DNA from: Streptomyces hilarionis
Lineage (GTDB): Bacteria > Actinomycetota > Actinomycetes > Streptomycetales > Streptomycetaceae
DNA: 39,735 nucleotides
Direction of reading: 5' to 3'
NCBI RefSeq assembly: GCF_024539675.1
Contig: NZ_JAHHIT010000089.1
Location: 1 to 39,735, forward strand
A model generated the notes under the pieces. That model did not search any database, was not told the DNA's origin, and was given only the letters and a program-made list of their open reading frames with translations. Both the position numbers and the translations under genes were made by a program. Positions 14,398 to 23,591 of the stretch are shown here, piece after piece (position 1 is the stretch's first letter; every line of letters begins with the position of its first letter).

Positions 14398-16898
14398 CGG
14401 TGACCACCAGCGCTCCCTCCGGAGGCGGCGAGGCGGCGGTCCCGCCGGAGGATCTCGTCACGCTGAGCATCGACGGCGCCGAGATCAGCGTGCCCAAGGG
14501 CACCCTGGTCATCCGGGCCGCCGAGCAGCTCGGCATCGAGATCCCCCGCTTCTGCGACCACCCCCTCCTCGACCCGGCCGGCGCCTGCCGGCAGTGCATC
14601 GTCGAGGTGGAGGGCCAGCGCAAGCCCATGGCGTCGTGCACCATCACCTGCACGGACGGCATGGTGGTGAAGACCCACCTCACCTCGCCCGTGGCCGAGA
14701 AGGCGCAGCACGGTGTGATGGAACTGCTCCTCATCAACCACCCGCTGGACTGTCCGGTCTGCGACAAGGGCGGCGAGTGCCCCCTCCAGAACCAGGCCAT
14801 GTCGCACGGCCAGGCCGAGTCCCGCTTCGAGGGCCGCAAGCGCACGTACGAGAAGCCCCTCCCGATCTCCACGCAGGTGCTGCTCGACCGTGAGCGGTGC
14901 GTGCTGTGCGCGCGCTGCACCCGGTTCTCCAACCAGGTGGCGGGCGACCCGATGATCGAGCTGATCGAGCGGGGCGCGCTCCAGCAGGTCGGCACCGGCG
15001 AGGGCGACCCCTTCGAGTCGTACTTCTCGGGCAACACCATCCAGATCTGCCCCGTGGGCGCGCTGACCTCGGCGGCCTACCGGTTCCGCTCCCGGCCCTT
15101 CGACCTGGTCTCCTCGCCGTCTGTCTGCGAGCACTGCTCCGGCGGCTGCGCCACGCGCACCGACCACCGGCGCGGCAAGGTCATGCGGCGCCTGGCCGCC
15201 GACGACCCCGAGGTCAACGAGGAGTGGATCTGCGACAAGGGGCGGTTCGCCTTCCGGTACGCCCAGCAGCGCGACCGGCTGGACACGCCCCGGGTGCGCA
15301 ACGCCGAGGGAGACCTCGTGCCGGCCTCCTGGCCGGAGGCGCTGCAGATCGCGGCCCAGGGGCTGCTGGCCTCGCGCGGCAGGACCGGCGTCCTGACCGG
15401 CGGCCGGCTGACCATCGAGGACGCCTACGCGTACAGCAAGTTCGCGCGCGTGGCGCTCGACACCAACGACATCGACTTCCGCGCGCGGGTGCACAGCAGT
15501 GAGGAGGCCGACTTCCTGGCCGCCCACGTCGCCGGCCGCGGTCGCGACCTCGACGGCGGGGGCGTCACGTACACCCTCCTGGAGAAGGCGCCCGCGGTGC
15601 TGCTGGCCGGGTTCGAGTCGGAGGAGGAGGCGCCCGGCGTCTTCCTGAGACTGCGCAAGGCCTGGCGCAAGCACGGGCAGCGGGTGTTCTCGCTGGCCAC
15701 GCACGTCACCCGGGGGCTGGAGAAGGCGGGCGGCACGCTGCTGCCGGCCGCTCCGGGCACCGAGACGGAATGGCTGGACGCGCTGGCGAGCGGAGTCGGC
15801 TTGCAGGACGCGGGCGGCACGGCCGCCGAGGCGCTGCGGACCCCCGGCGCGCTGATCGTCGTCGGGGAGCGGCTCGCCGGGGTGGCCGGTGCCCTCACCG
15901 CCGCGGTGCGGGCCGCCTCGGCGACCGGCGCCCGGCTGGTGTGGATTCCGCGCCGGGCGGGGGAGCGGGGCGCGATCGAGGCGGGCGCCCTGCCGTCGCT
16001 GCTGCCGGGCGGCCGTCCGGCGACCGATCCCCGCGCGCGGGACGAGGTCGCCGCGGTGTGGGGCCTGGCCGAACTCCCGCACCGCTACGGCCGTGACACC
16101 GGGCAGATCGTCGAGGCCGCGGTGTCCGGCGAACTCCAGGCGCTGCTGGTCGCCGGCGTCGAGGTCGCGGACCTGCCCGACCCGGCACGCGCGCGTGCCG
16201 CACTGGCCGAGGCAGGGTTCGTGGTGTCGCTGGAGCTGCGGCCCGGCGAGGTCACCGAGCACGCCGACGTCGTCCTGCCGGTGGCCGCGGTCGCCGAGAA
16301 GGCCGGCGCGTTCCTCAACTGGGAGGGCAGGGTGCGCTTCTTCGAGGCGGCCCTGAAGCCCGACCAGATGACCCGGCGCGGGGCGCCGGCGGACGCCCGG
16401 GTGCTCCAGATGCTCGCGGACGCCATGGACGTCCACCTCGGACTGCCCGACCTGCGCACCGCGCGCGCGGAACTCGACCGGCTCGGAGCCTGGAGCGGGC
16501 CGCGGGCCGCCGCCCCCGCGGAGACGGCCGCCCAGCTGCCGCGACCCGCGGCCGGGGAGGCGGTGCTCGCCGGGCACCGCCTGCTGCTCGACCAGGGCGT
16601 CCTCCAGCAGGGCGACGAGGCGCTCGCCGGGACCCGGCACGCCGCACACGCGCGTGTGTCGGCCGCCACGGCCGCCGAGGCCGGCGTCGGGGACGGCGAC
16701 CTGCTCGCCGTCACCGGTCCCGCCGGCGTCGTGGAACTGCCGCTCCAGATCACCGAGATGCCCGACCGGGTGGTCTGGCTGCCGCTGAACTCCACCGGCC
16801 GGGGCGTCGCCTCCGACGCCGGGGTCACGCCCGGATCCCTCGTCCGCATCGGCCCGGCGACGCTCGGCGCCGACGCCCCCAAGGAGGTGGAGGCATGA
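14394..16898 (+). CDS. nuoG: NADH-quinone oxidoreductase subunit G
   Basis: An 834-residue subunit with the most iron-sulfur clusters. The N-terminal domain has [2Fe-2S] N1b (Cys54, Cys65, Cys68, Cys82) and N5 with its His ligand (His116, Cys120, Cys123, Cys129). CVLCARC and CPVGAL (about 168-220) bind N4. CEHCSGGC with a later Cys in EEWICDKGR supplies the ligands of the extra cluster N7 found only in some bacteria. The remainder is a molybdopterin-oxidoreductase-like fold without its cofactor, as usual. ATG overlaps the nuoF stop (ATGA). Confidence 0.97.
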   Translation: MTVTTSAPSGGGEAAVPPEDLVTLSIDGAEISVPKGTLVIRAAEQLGIEIPRFCDHPLLDPAGACRQCIVEVEGQRKPMASCTITCTDGMVVKTHLTSPVAEKAQHGVMELLLINHPLDCPVCDKGGECPLQNQAMSHGQAESRFEGRKRTYEKPLPISTQVLLDRERCVLCARCTRFSNQVAGDPMIELIERGALQQVGTGEGDPFESYFSGNTIQICPVGALTSAAYRFRSRPFDLVSSPSVCEHCSGGCATRTDHRRGKVMRRLAADDPEVNEEWICDKGRFAFRYAQQRDRLDTPRVRNAEGDLVPASWPEALQIAAQGLLASRGRTGVLTGGRLTIEDAYAYSKFARVALDTNDIDFRARVHSSEEADFLAAHVAGRGRDLDGGGVTYTLLEKAPAVLLAGFESEEEAPGVFLRLRKAWRKHGQRVFSLATHVTRGLEKAGGTLLPAAPGTETEWLDALASGVGLQDAGGTAAEALRTPGALIVVGERLAGVAGALTAAVRAASATGARLVWIPRRAGERGAIEAGALPSLLPGGRPATDPRARDEVAAVWGLAELPHRYGRDTGQIVEAAVSGELQALLVAGVEVADLPDPARARAALAEAGFVVSLELRPGEVTEHADVVLPVAAVAEKAGAFLNWEGRVRFFEAALKPDQMTRRGAPADARVLQMLADAMDVHLGLPDLRTARAELDRLGAWSGPRAAAPAETAAQLPRPAAGEAVLAGHRLLLDQGVLQQGDEALAGTRHAAHARVSAATAAEAGVGDGDLLAVTGPAGVVELPLQITEMPDRVVWLPLNSTGRGVASDAGVTPGSLVRIGPATLGADAPKEVEA

Positions 16899-18256
16899 GC
16901 CCGTACTTCGCCGCTGAAGACCTCTCGATGTTCGGCCGCGACCCCTGGTGGCTGGTCGTCGTCAAGGCGGTGTTCTGCTTCGCCTTCCTGATGGTGACCG
17001 TGCTGTTCTCCATCGTGTGGGAGCGCAAGGTCGTCGCCTGGATGCAGCTGCGCATCGGCCCCAACCGGCACGGCCCCTGGGGCATGCTTCAGTCGCTCGC
17101 CGACGGCATCAAGCTGATGCTGAAGGAAGACCTCATCGTCAAGCGCGCGGACAAGGTGGTGTACGTCCTCGCGCCGATCGTCGCGGCCATCCCGGCCTTC
17201 ATGGCGATCGCCGTGATCCCCTTCGGGCCGGCCGACAACGAGGTCTCGATCTTCGGCCAGCGCACCACGATGCAGCTCACCGACCTGCCGATCGCGATGC
17301 TGTACATCCTCGCGGTCGCCTCGGTCGGGATCTACGGCATCGTCCTTGCGGGGTGGAGCTCCGGATCCACGTACCCGCTGCTGGGCGGCCTGCGGTCGTG
17401 CGCGCAGATGATCTCCTACGAGATCGCGATGGGCGCCGCGTTCGCCTCGGTGTTCCTGTACTCGGGATCGATGTCGACGTCGACGATCGTCGAGCAGCAG
17501 CACGACCGCTGGTACATCCTGCTGCTGCCGGTCTCCTTCATCCTGTACATCGTCACGATGGTCGGCGAGACCAACCGCGCCCCCTTCGACATGCCGGAGT
17601 CCGAGGGCGACCTCGTCGGCGGCTTCAACACCGAGTACTCCTCCATCAAGTTCGCGATGTTCATGCTCGCCGAGTACGTGAACATGGTGACGGTCTCGGC
17701 GGTGTCGACCACGCTGTTCCTCGGCGGCTGGCGGGCTCCCTGGCCGATCAGCACCTTCTGGGAGGGCGCGAACCACGGCTGGTGGCCGATGCTCTGGTTC
17801 GTCGTCAAGGTGCAGCTGCTGCTGTTCTTCTTCATCTGGCTGCGCGGCACGCTTCCCCGGGTCCGCTACGACCAGCTGATGAAGCTGGGCTGGAAGGTCC
17901 TGATCCCCGTCTCGGTGACGTGGCTGATGCTCGTGGCGACCGTGCGGACGCTGCGCAACGAGAACTACGACTTCGCCGACATCTTCCTCTACGTCGGCGG
18001 CGGCGTCCTGGTCCTGCTGTTGCTCTCCTTCGTGGTGGACACGTTCCGCGGCGGCGGCAAGAGCGCACAGGAGCCGGCCGAGCCGGTCGGCTTCGACCCG
18101 ATGGCGGGCGGCTTCCCCGTCCCGCCGCTGCCCGGACAGGAGCTCGCGCCGGTGCCCAGGCGCAGCCCGCGCCGGGAGCGGGAGCTCATTGTCAGTGGCG
18201 GGGTGGACACTGTGAGTGACGGATCGCGAGACGGAAAGGAGGCGTCCGATGGCTGA
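16895..18256 (+). CDS. nuoH: NADH-quinone oxidoreductase subunit H
   Basis: A 453-residue membrane subunit at the junction with the peripheral arm, forming part of the quinone chamber and first proton path. About eight hydrophobic helices are visible, with the hallmark ERKVVAWMQLRIGPNRHGPWG (Glu-Arg loop, about 49-69) and the FDMPESEGDLVGGFNTEYS loop. Residues 390-453 form a hydrophilic C-terminal tail longer than in E. coli NuoH (about 325 residues). The ATG overlaps nuoG, and the 3' end overlaps the nuoI start by 8 bases. Confidence 0.97.
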   Translation: MSPYFAAEDLSMFGRDPWWLVVVKAVFCFAFLMVTVLFSIVWERKVVAWMQLRIGPNRHGPWGMLQSLADGIKLMLKEDLIVKRADKVVYVLAPIVAAIPAFMAIAVIPFGPADNEVSIFGQRTTMQLTDLPIAMLYILAVASVGIYGIVLAGWSSGSTYPLLGGLRSCAQMISYEIAMGAAFASVFLYSGSMSTSTIVEQQHDRWYILLLPVSFILYIVTMVGETNRAPFDMPESEGDLVGGFNTEYSSIKFAMFMLAEYVNMVTVSAVSTTLFLGGWRAPWPISTFWEGANHGWWPMLWFVVKVQLLLFFFIWLRGTLPRVRYDQLMKLGWKVLIPVSVTWLMLVATVRTLRNENYDFADIFLYVGGGVLVLLLLSFVVDTFRGGGKSAQEPAEPVGFDPMAGGFPVPPLPGQELAPVPRRSPRRERELIVSGGVDTVSDGSRDGKEASDG

Positions 18257-18899
18257 GGAGCCCAAGGAGGCCGGGCGTGCGACGCCCGGATTCCAGAACC
18301 CGGTGGCCGGCTTCGGCGTGACCTTCAAGGCCATGTTCAAGAAGCGGCTGACCGAGCAGTACCCGGAGCAGGAGAAGACCACGGCTCCCCGGTTCCACGG
18401 GCGGCACCAGCTCAACCGCCATCCGGACGGCCTGGAGAAGTGCGTCGGCTGTGAACTGTGCGCCTGGGCCTGCCCGGCCGACGCGATCTACGTGGAGGGC
18501 GCCGACAACACCGACGAGGAGCGCTACTCGCCGGGCGAGCGGTACGGGCGCGTCTACCAGATCAACTACGCCCGGTGCATCCTGTGCGGCCTGTGCATCG
18601 AGGCGTGCCCCACGCGCGCGTTGACGATGACGAACGAGTTCGAACTCGCCGACTCCAGCCGCGCGAACCTGATCTACACCAAGGAGCAGCTGCTCGCCGG
18701 CCTCGACGACGGCATGGTGGACTCCCCGCACGCCATCTACCCCGGCACGGACGAACAGGACTACTACCGGGGTCTGGTGACGGAGGCGGCGCCCGGCACC
18801 GAGCGCCAGGTGGCCGTCTCCAAGGGCGAGACGCCACAGGAGGCCGCCTCCACGACCGGTGCGGACGAGCCCGCCTCGGAGGAGGTGATCCGCCGATGA
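18249..18899 (+). CDS. nuoI: NADH-quinone oxidoreductase subunit I
   Basis: A 216-residue 8Fe ferredoxin-type subunit with clusters N6a and N6b: Cys65, 68, 71, 75 (CVGCELCAWAC) and Cys110, 113, 116, 120 (CILCGLCIEAC). It wires NuoG to NuoB. The ATG at 18249 is chosen over an in-frame GTG at 18216 because AAGGAGG lies 7 bases before it. The C-terminal 50 residues are a variable acidic tail. The stop overlaps the nuoJ ATG. Confidence 0.97.
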   Translation: MAEEPKEAGRATPGFQNPVAGFGVTFKAMFKKRLTEQYPEQEKTTAPRFHGRHQLNRHPDGLEKCVGCELCAWACPADAIYVEGADNTDEERYSPGERYGRVYQINYARCILCGLCIEACPTRALTMTNEFELADSSRANLIYTKEQLLAGLDDGMVDSPHAIYPGTDEQDYYRGLVTEAAPGTERQVAVSKGETPQEAASTTGADEPASEEVIRR

Positions 18900-19738
18900 G
18901 CGCGCAGCTCGCCGCCTACTCCACCTCCACCGGTGAGGCCTTCCAGTTCTGGGTGCTCGGCACCGTCGCGGTGATCGGCGCCCTGTGCACCGTCTTCATG
19001 AAGAAGGCCGTGCACAGCGCGCTCTGCCTCGCCGGAACCATGATCATTCTGGCGATCTTCTACCTCGCCAACGGCGCCTATTTCCTGGGCATCGTGCAGA
19101 TCGTCGTCTACACCGGCGCGATCATGATGCTGTTCCTGTTCGTGGTGATGCTGGTCGGCGTCACCGCCGCGGACTCCCTGAAGGAGACCATCAAGGGACA
19201 GCGCTGGCTGGCCGTCCTCAGCGGCCTCGGCTTCGGCGTCCTGCTGGTCGCCGGCATCGGCCACGCCTCCCTGACGGAGTTCACCGGCCTCACCGAGGCG
19301 AACGCGAACGGCAACGTGGAGGGCCTCGCCGCCCTCATCTTCACCAAGTACGTCTTCGCCTTCGAGATCACCGGCGCCCTGCTCATCACGGCCGCCGTCG
19401 GCGCCATGGTGCTCACCCACCGCGAGCGCACCGAGCGGGCCCTGACCCAGCGCGAGATGGCCGAGCGCAGGGTGCGCGAGGGCAAGCACGTGCCTCCGCT
19501 GCCGGCGCCGGGCGTGTACGCGCGGCACAACGCCGTGGACGTCCAGGGCCTGCTGCCCGACGGCACGCCTTCGGAGCTCACGGTCAGCAGCACGCTGCGC
19601 GAGCGCGGTCAGATCCGGGACGTGTCCGTCGAGGCGCTCAACGACCTCAAGGCCCTGGAACAGCGCGCCGAGGAGCGCCTGGAGCGGGCCGCGATCGAGC
19701 CGCCGCACCTGAAGCGGACGGAGGAGGCGTCGAAGTGA
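18896..19738 (+). CDS. nuoJ: NADH-quinone oxidoreductase subunit J
   Basis: A 280-residue membrane subunit with five hydrophobic helices in residues 15-170, including the conserved YFLGIVQIVVYTGAIMMLFL helix with its pi-bulge Tyr and Gly. Residues 180-280 form a long charged cytoplasmic tail (coiled-coil-like ERTERALTQREMAERR and a C-terminal ALEQRAEERLERA), absent from E. coli NuoJ (184 residues). It overlaps nuoI (ATGA) and nuoK (GTGA). Confidence 0.97.
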   Translation: MSAQLAAYSTSTGEAFQFWVLGTVAVIGALCTVFMKKAVHSALCLAGTMIILAIFYLANGAYFLGIVQIVVYTGAIMMLFLFVVMLVGVTAADSLKETIKGQRWLAVLSGLGFGVLLVAGIGHASLTEFTGLTEANANGNVEGLAALIFTKYVFAFEITGALLITAAVGAMVLTHRERTERALTQREMAERRVREGKHVPPLPAPGVYARHNAVDVQGLLPDGTPSELTVSSTLRERGQIRDVSVEALNDLKALEQRAEERLERAAIEPPHLKRTEEASK

Positions 19739-20034
19739 ATCCCGTCAACTACCTCTATCTCGCGGCCCTGTTGTTCACGATCGGTGCGACGGGTGTGCTG
19801 ATCAGGCGCAACGCGATCGTCGTCTTCATGTGCATCGAGCTCATGCTCAACGCCTGCAACCTCGCGTTCGTCACCTTCTCCCGGATGCACGGCAATCTCG
19901 ACGGCCAGATCATCGCGTTCTTCACGATGGTCGTCGCCGCCGCGGAGGTCGTGGTCGGACTCGCGATCATCGTGTCGCTGTTCCGTTCCCGCCACTCGGC
20001 CTCGGTCGACGACGCCAGCCTGATGAAGCTGTAA
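19735..20034 (+). CDS. nuoK: NADH-quinone oxidoreductase subunit K
   Basis: A 99-residue three-helix membrane subunit, full length for the family. The proton-path glutamates sit in VVFMCIELMLNACNL (Glu of helix 2) and MVVAAAEVVVGLAII (Glu of helix 3). GTG overlaps the nuoJ stop. nuoL follows after 15 bp. Confidence 0.97.
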   Translation: MNPVNYLYLAALLFTIGATGVLIRRNAIVVFMCIELMLNACNLAFVTFSRMHGNLDGQIIAFFTMVVAAAEVVVGLAIIVSLFRSRHSASVDDASLMKL

Positions 20035-20049
20035 GGGGTCGGAAGAAAC

Positions 20050-22014
20050 GTGGAGAACCTGATCGCGCTGCTGATCGCGGCGCCCCTGCTCGGAGCGGCC
20101 GTCCTGCTGGTCGGCGGCCGTCGGCTCGACGCCGTCGGCCACTGGGTCGGCACGCTCCTGTCGACCGTGTCCTTCGTGCTCGGTCTCGTCCTGTTCGGCG
20201 ACCTGCTGGGCAGGAGCGCCGACGACCGCACGCTGACACAGCACCTGTTCAGCTGGATCCCGGTCGAGGGCTTCCAGGCGGACGTCGGCTTCCGCCTGGA
20301 CCAGTTGTCGATGACGTTCGTGCTGCTGATCACGGGCGTCGGCTCGCTGATCCACCTGTACTCGGTCGGGTACATGGAGCACGACGAGCGGCGCCGCCGC
20401 TTCTTCGGCTACCTGAACCTGTTCCTCGCGGCGATGCTGCTGCTGGTCCTCGCCGACAACTACCTGCTGCTGTACGTCGGCTGGGAGGGCGTGGGTCTCG
20501 CGTCCTACCTGCTCATCGGCTTCTGGCAGCACAAGCCCAGCGCCGCCACCGCCGCGAAGAAGGCCTTCCTGGTCAACCGCGTCGGCGACATGGGCCTGTC
20601 CATCGCCATCATGCTGATGTTCACCACCTTCGGCACATTCGCGTTCGGCCCGCTGCTCGGGGCGGAGGGGCAGCCGGGCATCGCCGGCGACGCCTCGGAG
20701 GGCAGGCTCACCGCCATCGCCCTGATGCTGCTGCTCGCCGCCTGCGGCAAGTCGGCACAGGTGCCGCTCCAGTCCTGGCTCGGGGACGCGATGGAGGGCC
20801 CGACCCCGGTCTCGGCCCTCATCCACGCCGCCACGATGGTGACCGCGGGCGTGTACCTGATCGTCCGGTCGGCCGCGATCTTCAACGGGGCTCCCGACGC
20901 GCAGCTGGTCGTCACCGTAGTCGGCGCGGTCACGCTGCTGTTCGGTGCGATCGTCGGTTGCGCGAAGGACGACATCAAGAAGGCGCTGGCCGGCTCGACG
21001 ATGTCGCAGATCGGCTACATGGTGCTGGCCGCGGGCCTCGGCCCCATCGGCTACGTCTTCGCGATCATGCACCTGGTCACGCACGGCTTCTTCAAGGCCG
21101 GGCTGTTCCTCGGCGCCGGTTCCGTCATGCACGGCATGAACGACGAGGTCGACATGCGCAAGTACGGCGGCCTGCGCACGTACATGCCGGTCACCTTCGT
21201 CACCTTCGGTCTCGGCTACCTCGCGATCATCGGCTTCCCGGGGCTGTCCGGCTTCTTCTCCAAGGACAAGATCATCGAGGCGGCGTTCGCCAAGGGCGGC
21301 ACCGAGGGCTGGATCCTCGGCGCGTGCGCCCTGCTCGGCGCGGCCATCACCGCGTACTACATGACGCGCGTGATGCTGATGACGTTCTTCGGCGAGGAGC
21401 GCTGGAAGAACCGGCCCACCCGTTCCCCCGAGGCGCCCGGCGCGGAGCCCGCCGCCGAGCACCACGGCGAGCACGCGGAGCCGCACCCGCACGAGTCGCC
21501 CAAGGTCATGACGATCCCCATGATCGTGCTGGCGTTCGGGTCGGTGTTCGCCGGCGGGTTCTTCAGCATCGGCGACCGCTTCCTGCACTGGCTCGAACCC
21601 GTCACCGGGCACAGCGAGGGTGACTCGCCGCTCAGCGTGGCGACGGTCACCGGAGCGACCATGGTCTGCCTGGTCATCGGCGTCGGCATCGCCTACGCCC
21701 AGTACGGCCGGCGTCCCGTTCCGGCCGTCGCCCCGCGCGGATCGCTGCTCACCCGCGCCGCCCGGCGCGATCTGCTCCAGGACGACTTCAACCACGTCGT
21801 CCTGGTGCGCGGCGGCGAGCACCTCACGCGCTCCCTGGTCTACGTCGACCACACCCTGGTCGACGGCGTCGTCAACGGCACGGCGGCCTCGGTCGGCGGC
21901 CTCTCCGGACGGCTGCGCCGACTGCAGAACGGCTTCGCGCGGTCGTACGCGGTCTCGATGTTCGGCGGTGCGGCACTCCTCGTCGCCGCGACCCTGCTGA
22001 TGAGGGCGGTCTGA
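20050..22014 (+). CDS. nuoL: NADH-quinone oxidoreductase subunit L
   Basis: A 654-residue antiporter-like proton-pumping subunit. Visible marks: the LLLLYVGWEGVGLASYLLIGF helix (key Glu; read as overlapping parts LLLYVGWEGVG and LASYLLIGF), KAFLVNRVGDMG, KSAQVPLQSWLGDAMEGPTP (Lys on the proton path), SALIHAATMVTAGVYLI, and the C-terminal amphipathic lateral helix region ending in a last membrane anchor (ALLVAATLLM). A His/Glu-rich loop (about 465-485) interrupts the C-terminal part. The GTG start has GGAAGAA upstream. It has about 40% of the residues found in helices typical of Mrp antiporters by motif only. Confidence 0.95.
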   Translation: MENLIALLIAAPLLGAAVLLVGGRRLDAVGHWVGTLLSTVSFVLGLVLFGDLLGRSADDRTLTQHLFSWIPVEGFQADVGFRLDQLSMTFVLLITGVGSLIHLYSVGYMEHDERRRRFFGYLNLFLAAMLLLVLADNYLLLYVGWEGVGLASYLLIGFWQHKPSAATAAKKAFLVNRVGDMGLSIAIMLMFTTFGTFAFGPLLGAEGQPGIAGDASEGRLTAIALMLLLAACGKSAQVPLQSWLGDAMEGPTPVSALIHAATMVTAGVYLIVRSAAIFNGAPDAQLVVTVVGAVTLLFGAIVGCAKDDIKKALAGSTMSQIGYMVLAAGLGPIGYVFAIMHLVTHGFFKAGLFLGAGSVMHGMNDEVDMRKYGGLRTYMPVTFVTFGLGYLAIIGFPGLSGFFSKDKIIEAAFAKGGTEGWILGACALLGAAITAYYMTRVMLMTFFGEERWKNRPTRSPEAPGAEPAAEHHGEHAEPHPHESPKVMTIPMIVLAFGSVFAGGFFSIGDRFLHWLEPVTGHSEGDSPLSVATVTGATMVCLVIGVGIAYAQYGRRPVPAVAPRGSLLTRAARRDLLQDDFNHVVLVRGGEHLTRSLVYVDHTLVDGVVNGTAASVGGLSGRLRRLQNGFARSYAVSMFGGAALLVAATLLMRAV

Positions 22015-22019
22015 TACCG

Positions 22020-23591
22020 ATGTCCTTTCCTCTGCTGACAGCGACGGCGGCGCTCCCCGCGATCGGGGCGGTCGCCACGGCCGCCGTCCCGGCCGCCCGG
22101 CGCAACGCCGCCAAAGCGCTGGCCCTGCTGTTCTCCCTCGCCACACTGGCCCTGGCGATCGTCGTCCTGGTCCGCTTCGACCCGGACGGCGGCCGCTACC
22201 AACTCACCGAATCCCACTCCTGGATCGCGGACTTCGGGGTCAGGTACGAGCTGGGCGTGGACGGCATCGGGGTCGCGCTCGTCGCCCTGACCGCGCTGCT
22301 GATCCCGTTCGTCATCCTCGCGGGCTGGAACGACGCGGACCCGCTGGAGACGGGCAGCAAGCGCTGGCGGCCGACCCAGGGCTTCTTCGCCCTGATCCTG
22401 GCCGTCGAGGCGATGGTGATCCTCTCCTTCGAGGCCACCGACGTCTTCCTCTTCTACATCTTCTTCGAAGCCATGCTCATCCCGATGTACTTCCTCATCG
22501 GCGGCTTCGGGGACCGCGCCCACGAGCACGGCGAGGAGGCGGCGTCCACGCAACGGTCGTACGCGGCCGTGAAGTTCCTCCTCTACAACCTCGTCGGCGG
22601 TCTGATCATGCTGGCCGCGGTGATCGGCCTCTACGTGGTCGCGGGGAACTTCTCGCTCACGGAGATCGCCCAGGCCCGCGCCGACGGCACGCTCCACATG
22701 GCGACGAGCACGGAACGCTGGCTGTTCCTCGGGTTCTTCTTCGCCTTCGCGGTGAAGGCGCCGCTGTGGCCGCTGCACACCTGGCTGCCCAACGCCATGG
22801 GCGAGGCCACCACCCCGGTCGCCGTCCTGATCACGGCGGTCGTCGACAAGGTGGGCACCTTCGCGATGCTCCGCTTCTGCCTCCAGCTCTTCCCGGAGGC
22901 CAGCAAGTGGGCGACGCCGGTCATCCTCGTCCTCGCGGTGATCAGCATCGTCTACGGGGCGCTGCTGGCCGTGGGCCAGCGTGACATCAAGCGGCTGGTC
23001 GCGTACGCGTCCATCTCGCACTTCGGATTCATCATCCTGGGCATCTTCGCGATGACCAGCCAGGGCCAGTCGGGCGCGACGCTGTACATGGTCAACCACG
23101 GCATCTCGACGGCCGCTCTGATGCTGGTCGCCGGATTCCTCATCTCGCGGCGCGGGTCGCGGCTCATCGCCGACTACGGCGGGGTGCAGAAGGTCGCCCC
23201 GGTGCTCGCCGGCACCTTCCTGATCGGCGGCCTGGCCACGCTGTCGCTGCCGGGACTCGCGCCCTTCGTGAGCGAGTTCCTCGTCCTGGTGGGCACGTTC
23301 GCGCGCTACCCGGCGATCGGCATCGTCGCCACCTTCGGCATCGTGCTCGCCGCGCTCTACACGCTCGTGCTCTACCAGCGGACGATGACCGGCCCGGTGA
23401 AACCCGAGGTCGCCGCGATGCCCGACCTGCGCGCGCGGGAGCTCATGGTCGTCACCCCGCTGATCGTGCTGTTGATCTTCCTGGGCGTCTACCCGAAGCC
23501 CGTGACCGACATCGTGAACCCGGCGGTCAAGCAGACGCTGTCCGACGTACACAAGACGGACCCCAAGCCCGAGGTGGAGGCGGCCAAGTGA
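22020..23591 (+). CDS. nuoM: NADH-quinone oxidoreductase subunit M
   Basis: A 523-residue antiporter-like proton-pumping subunit with about 14 helices. Conserved elements include VDGIGVALVALTALLIP, IFFEAMLIPMYFLIG (Glu on the proton path), KAPLWPLHTWLPNAMGEATT (Lys), TAVVDKVGTFAMLRF, and YASISHFGFIILG. A hydrophilic tail after the last helix ends in DPKPEVEAAK. It starts 5 bases after nuoL and its stop overlaps the nuoN GTG. Confidence 0.97.
   Translation: MSFPLLTATAALPAIGAVATAAVPAARRNAAKALALLFSLATLALAIVVLVRFDPDGGRYQLTESHSWIADFGVRYELGVDGIGVALVALTALLIPFVILAGWNDADPLETGSKRWRPTQGFFALILAVEAMVILSFEATDVFLFYIFFEAMLIPMYFLIGGFGDRAHEHGEEAASTQRSYAAVKFLLYNLVGGLIMLAAVIGLYVVAGNFSLTEIAQARADGTLHMATSTERWLFLGFFFAFAVKAPLWPLHTWLPNAMGEATTPVAVLITAVVDKVGTFAMLRFCLQLFPEASKWATPVILVLAVISIVYGALLAVGQRDIKRLVAYASISHFGFIILGIFAMTSQGQSGATLYMVNHGISTAALMLVAGFLISRRGSRLIADYGGVQKVAPVLAGTFLIGGLATLSLPGLAPFVSEFLVLVGTFARYPAIGIVATFGIVLAALYTLVLYQRTMTGPVKPEVAAMPDLRARELMVVTPLIVLLIFLGVYPKPVTDIVNPAVKQTLSDVHKTDPKPEVEAAK

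Noticed and set aside
16085..22146. Long minus-strand open frames across nuoG-nuoL
   Set aside because: They mirror conserved nuo genes, contain only His/Arg/Asp-rich sequence and arise from high GC content.
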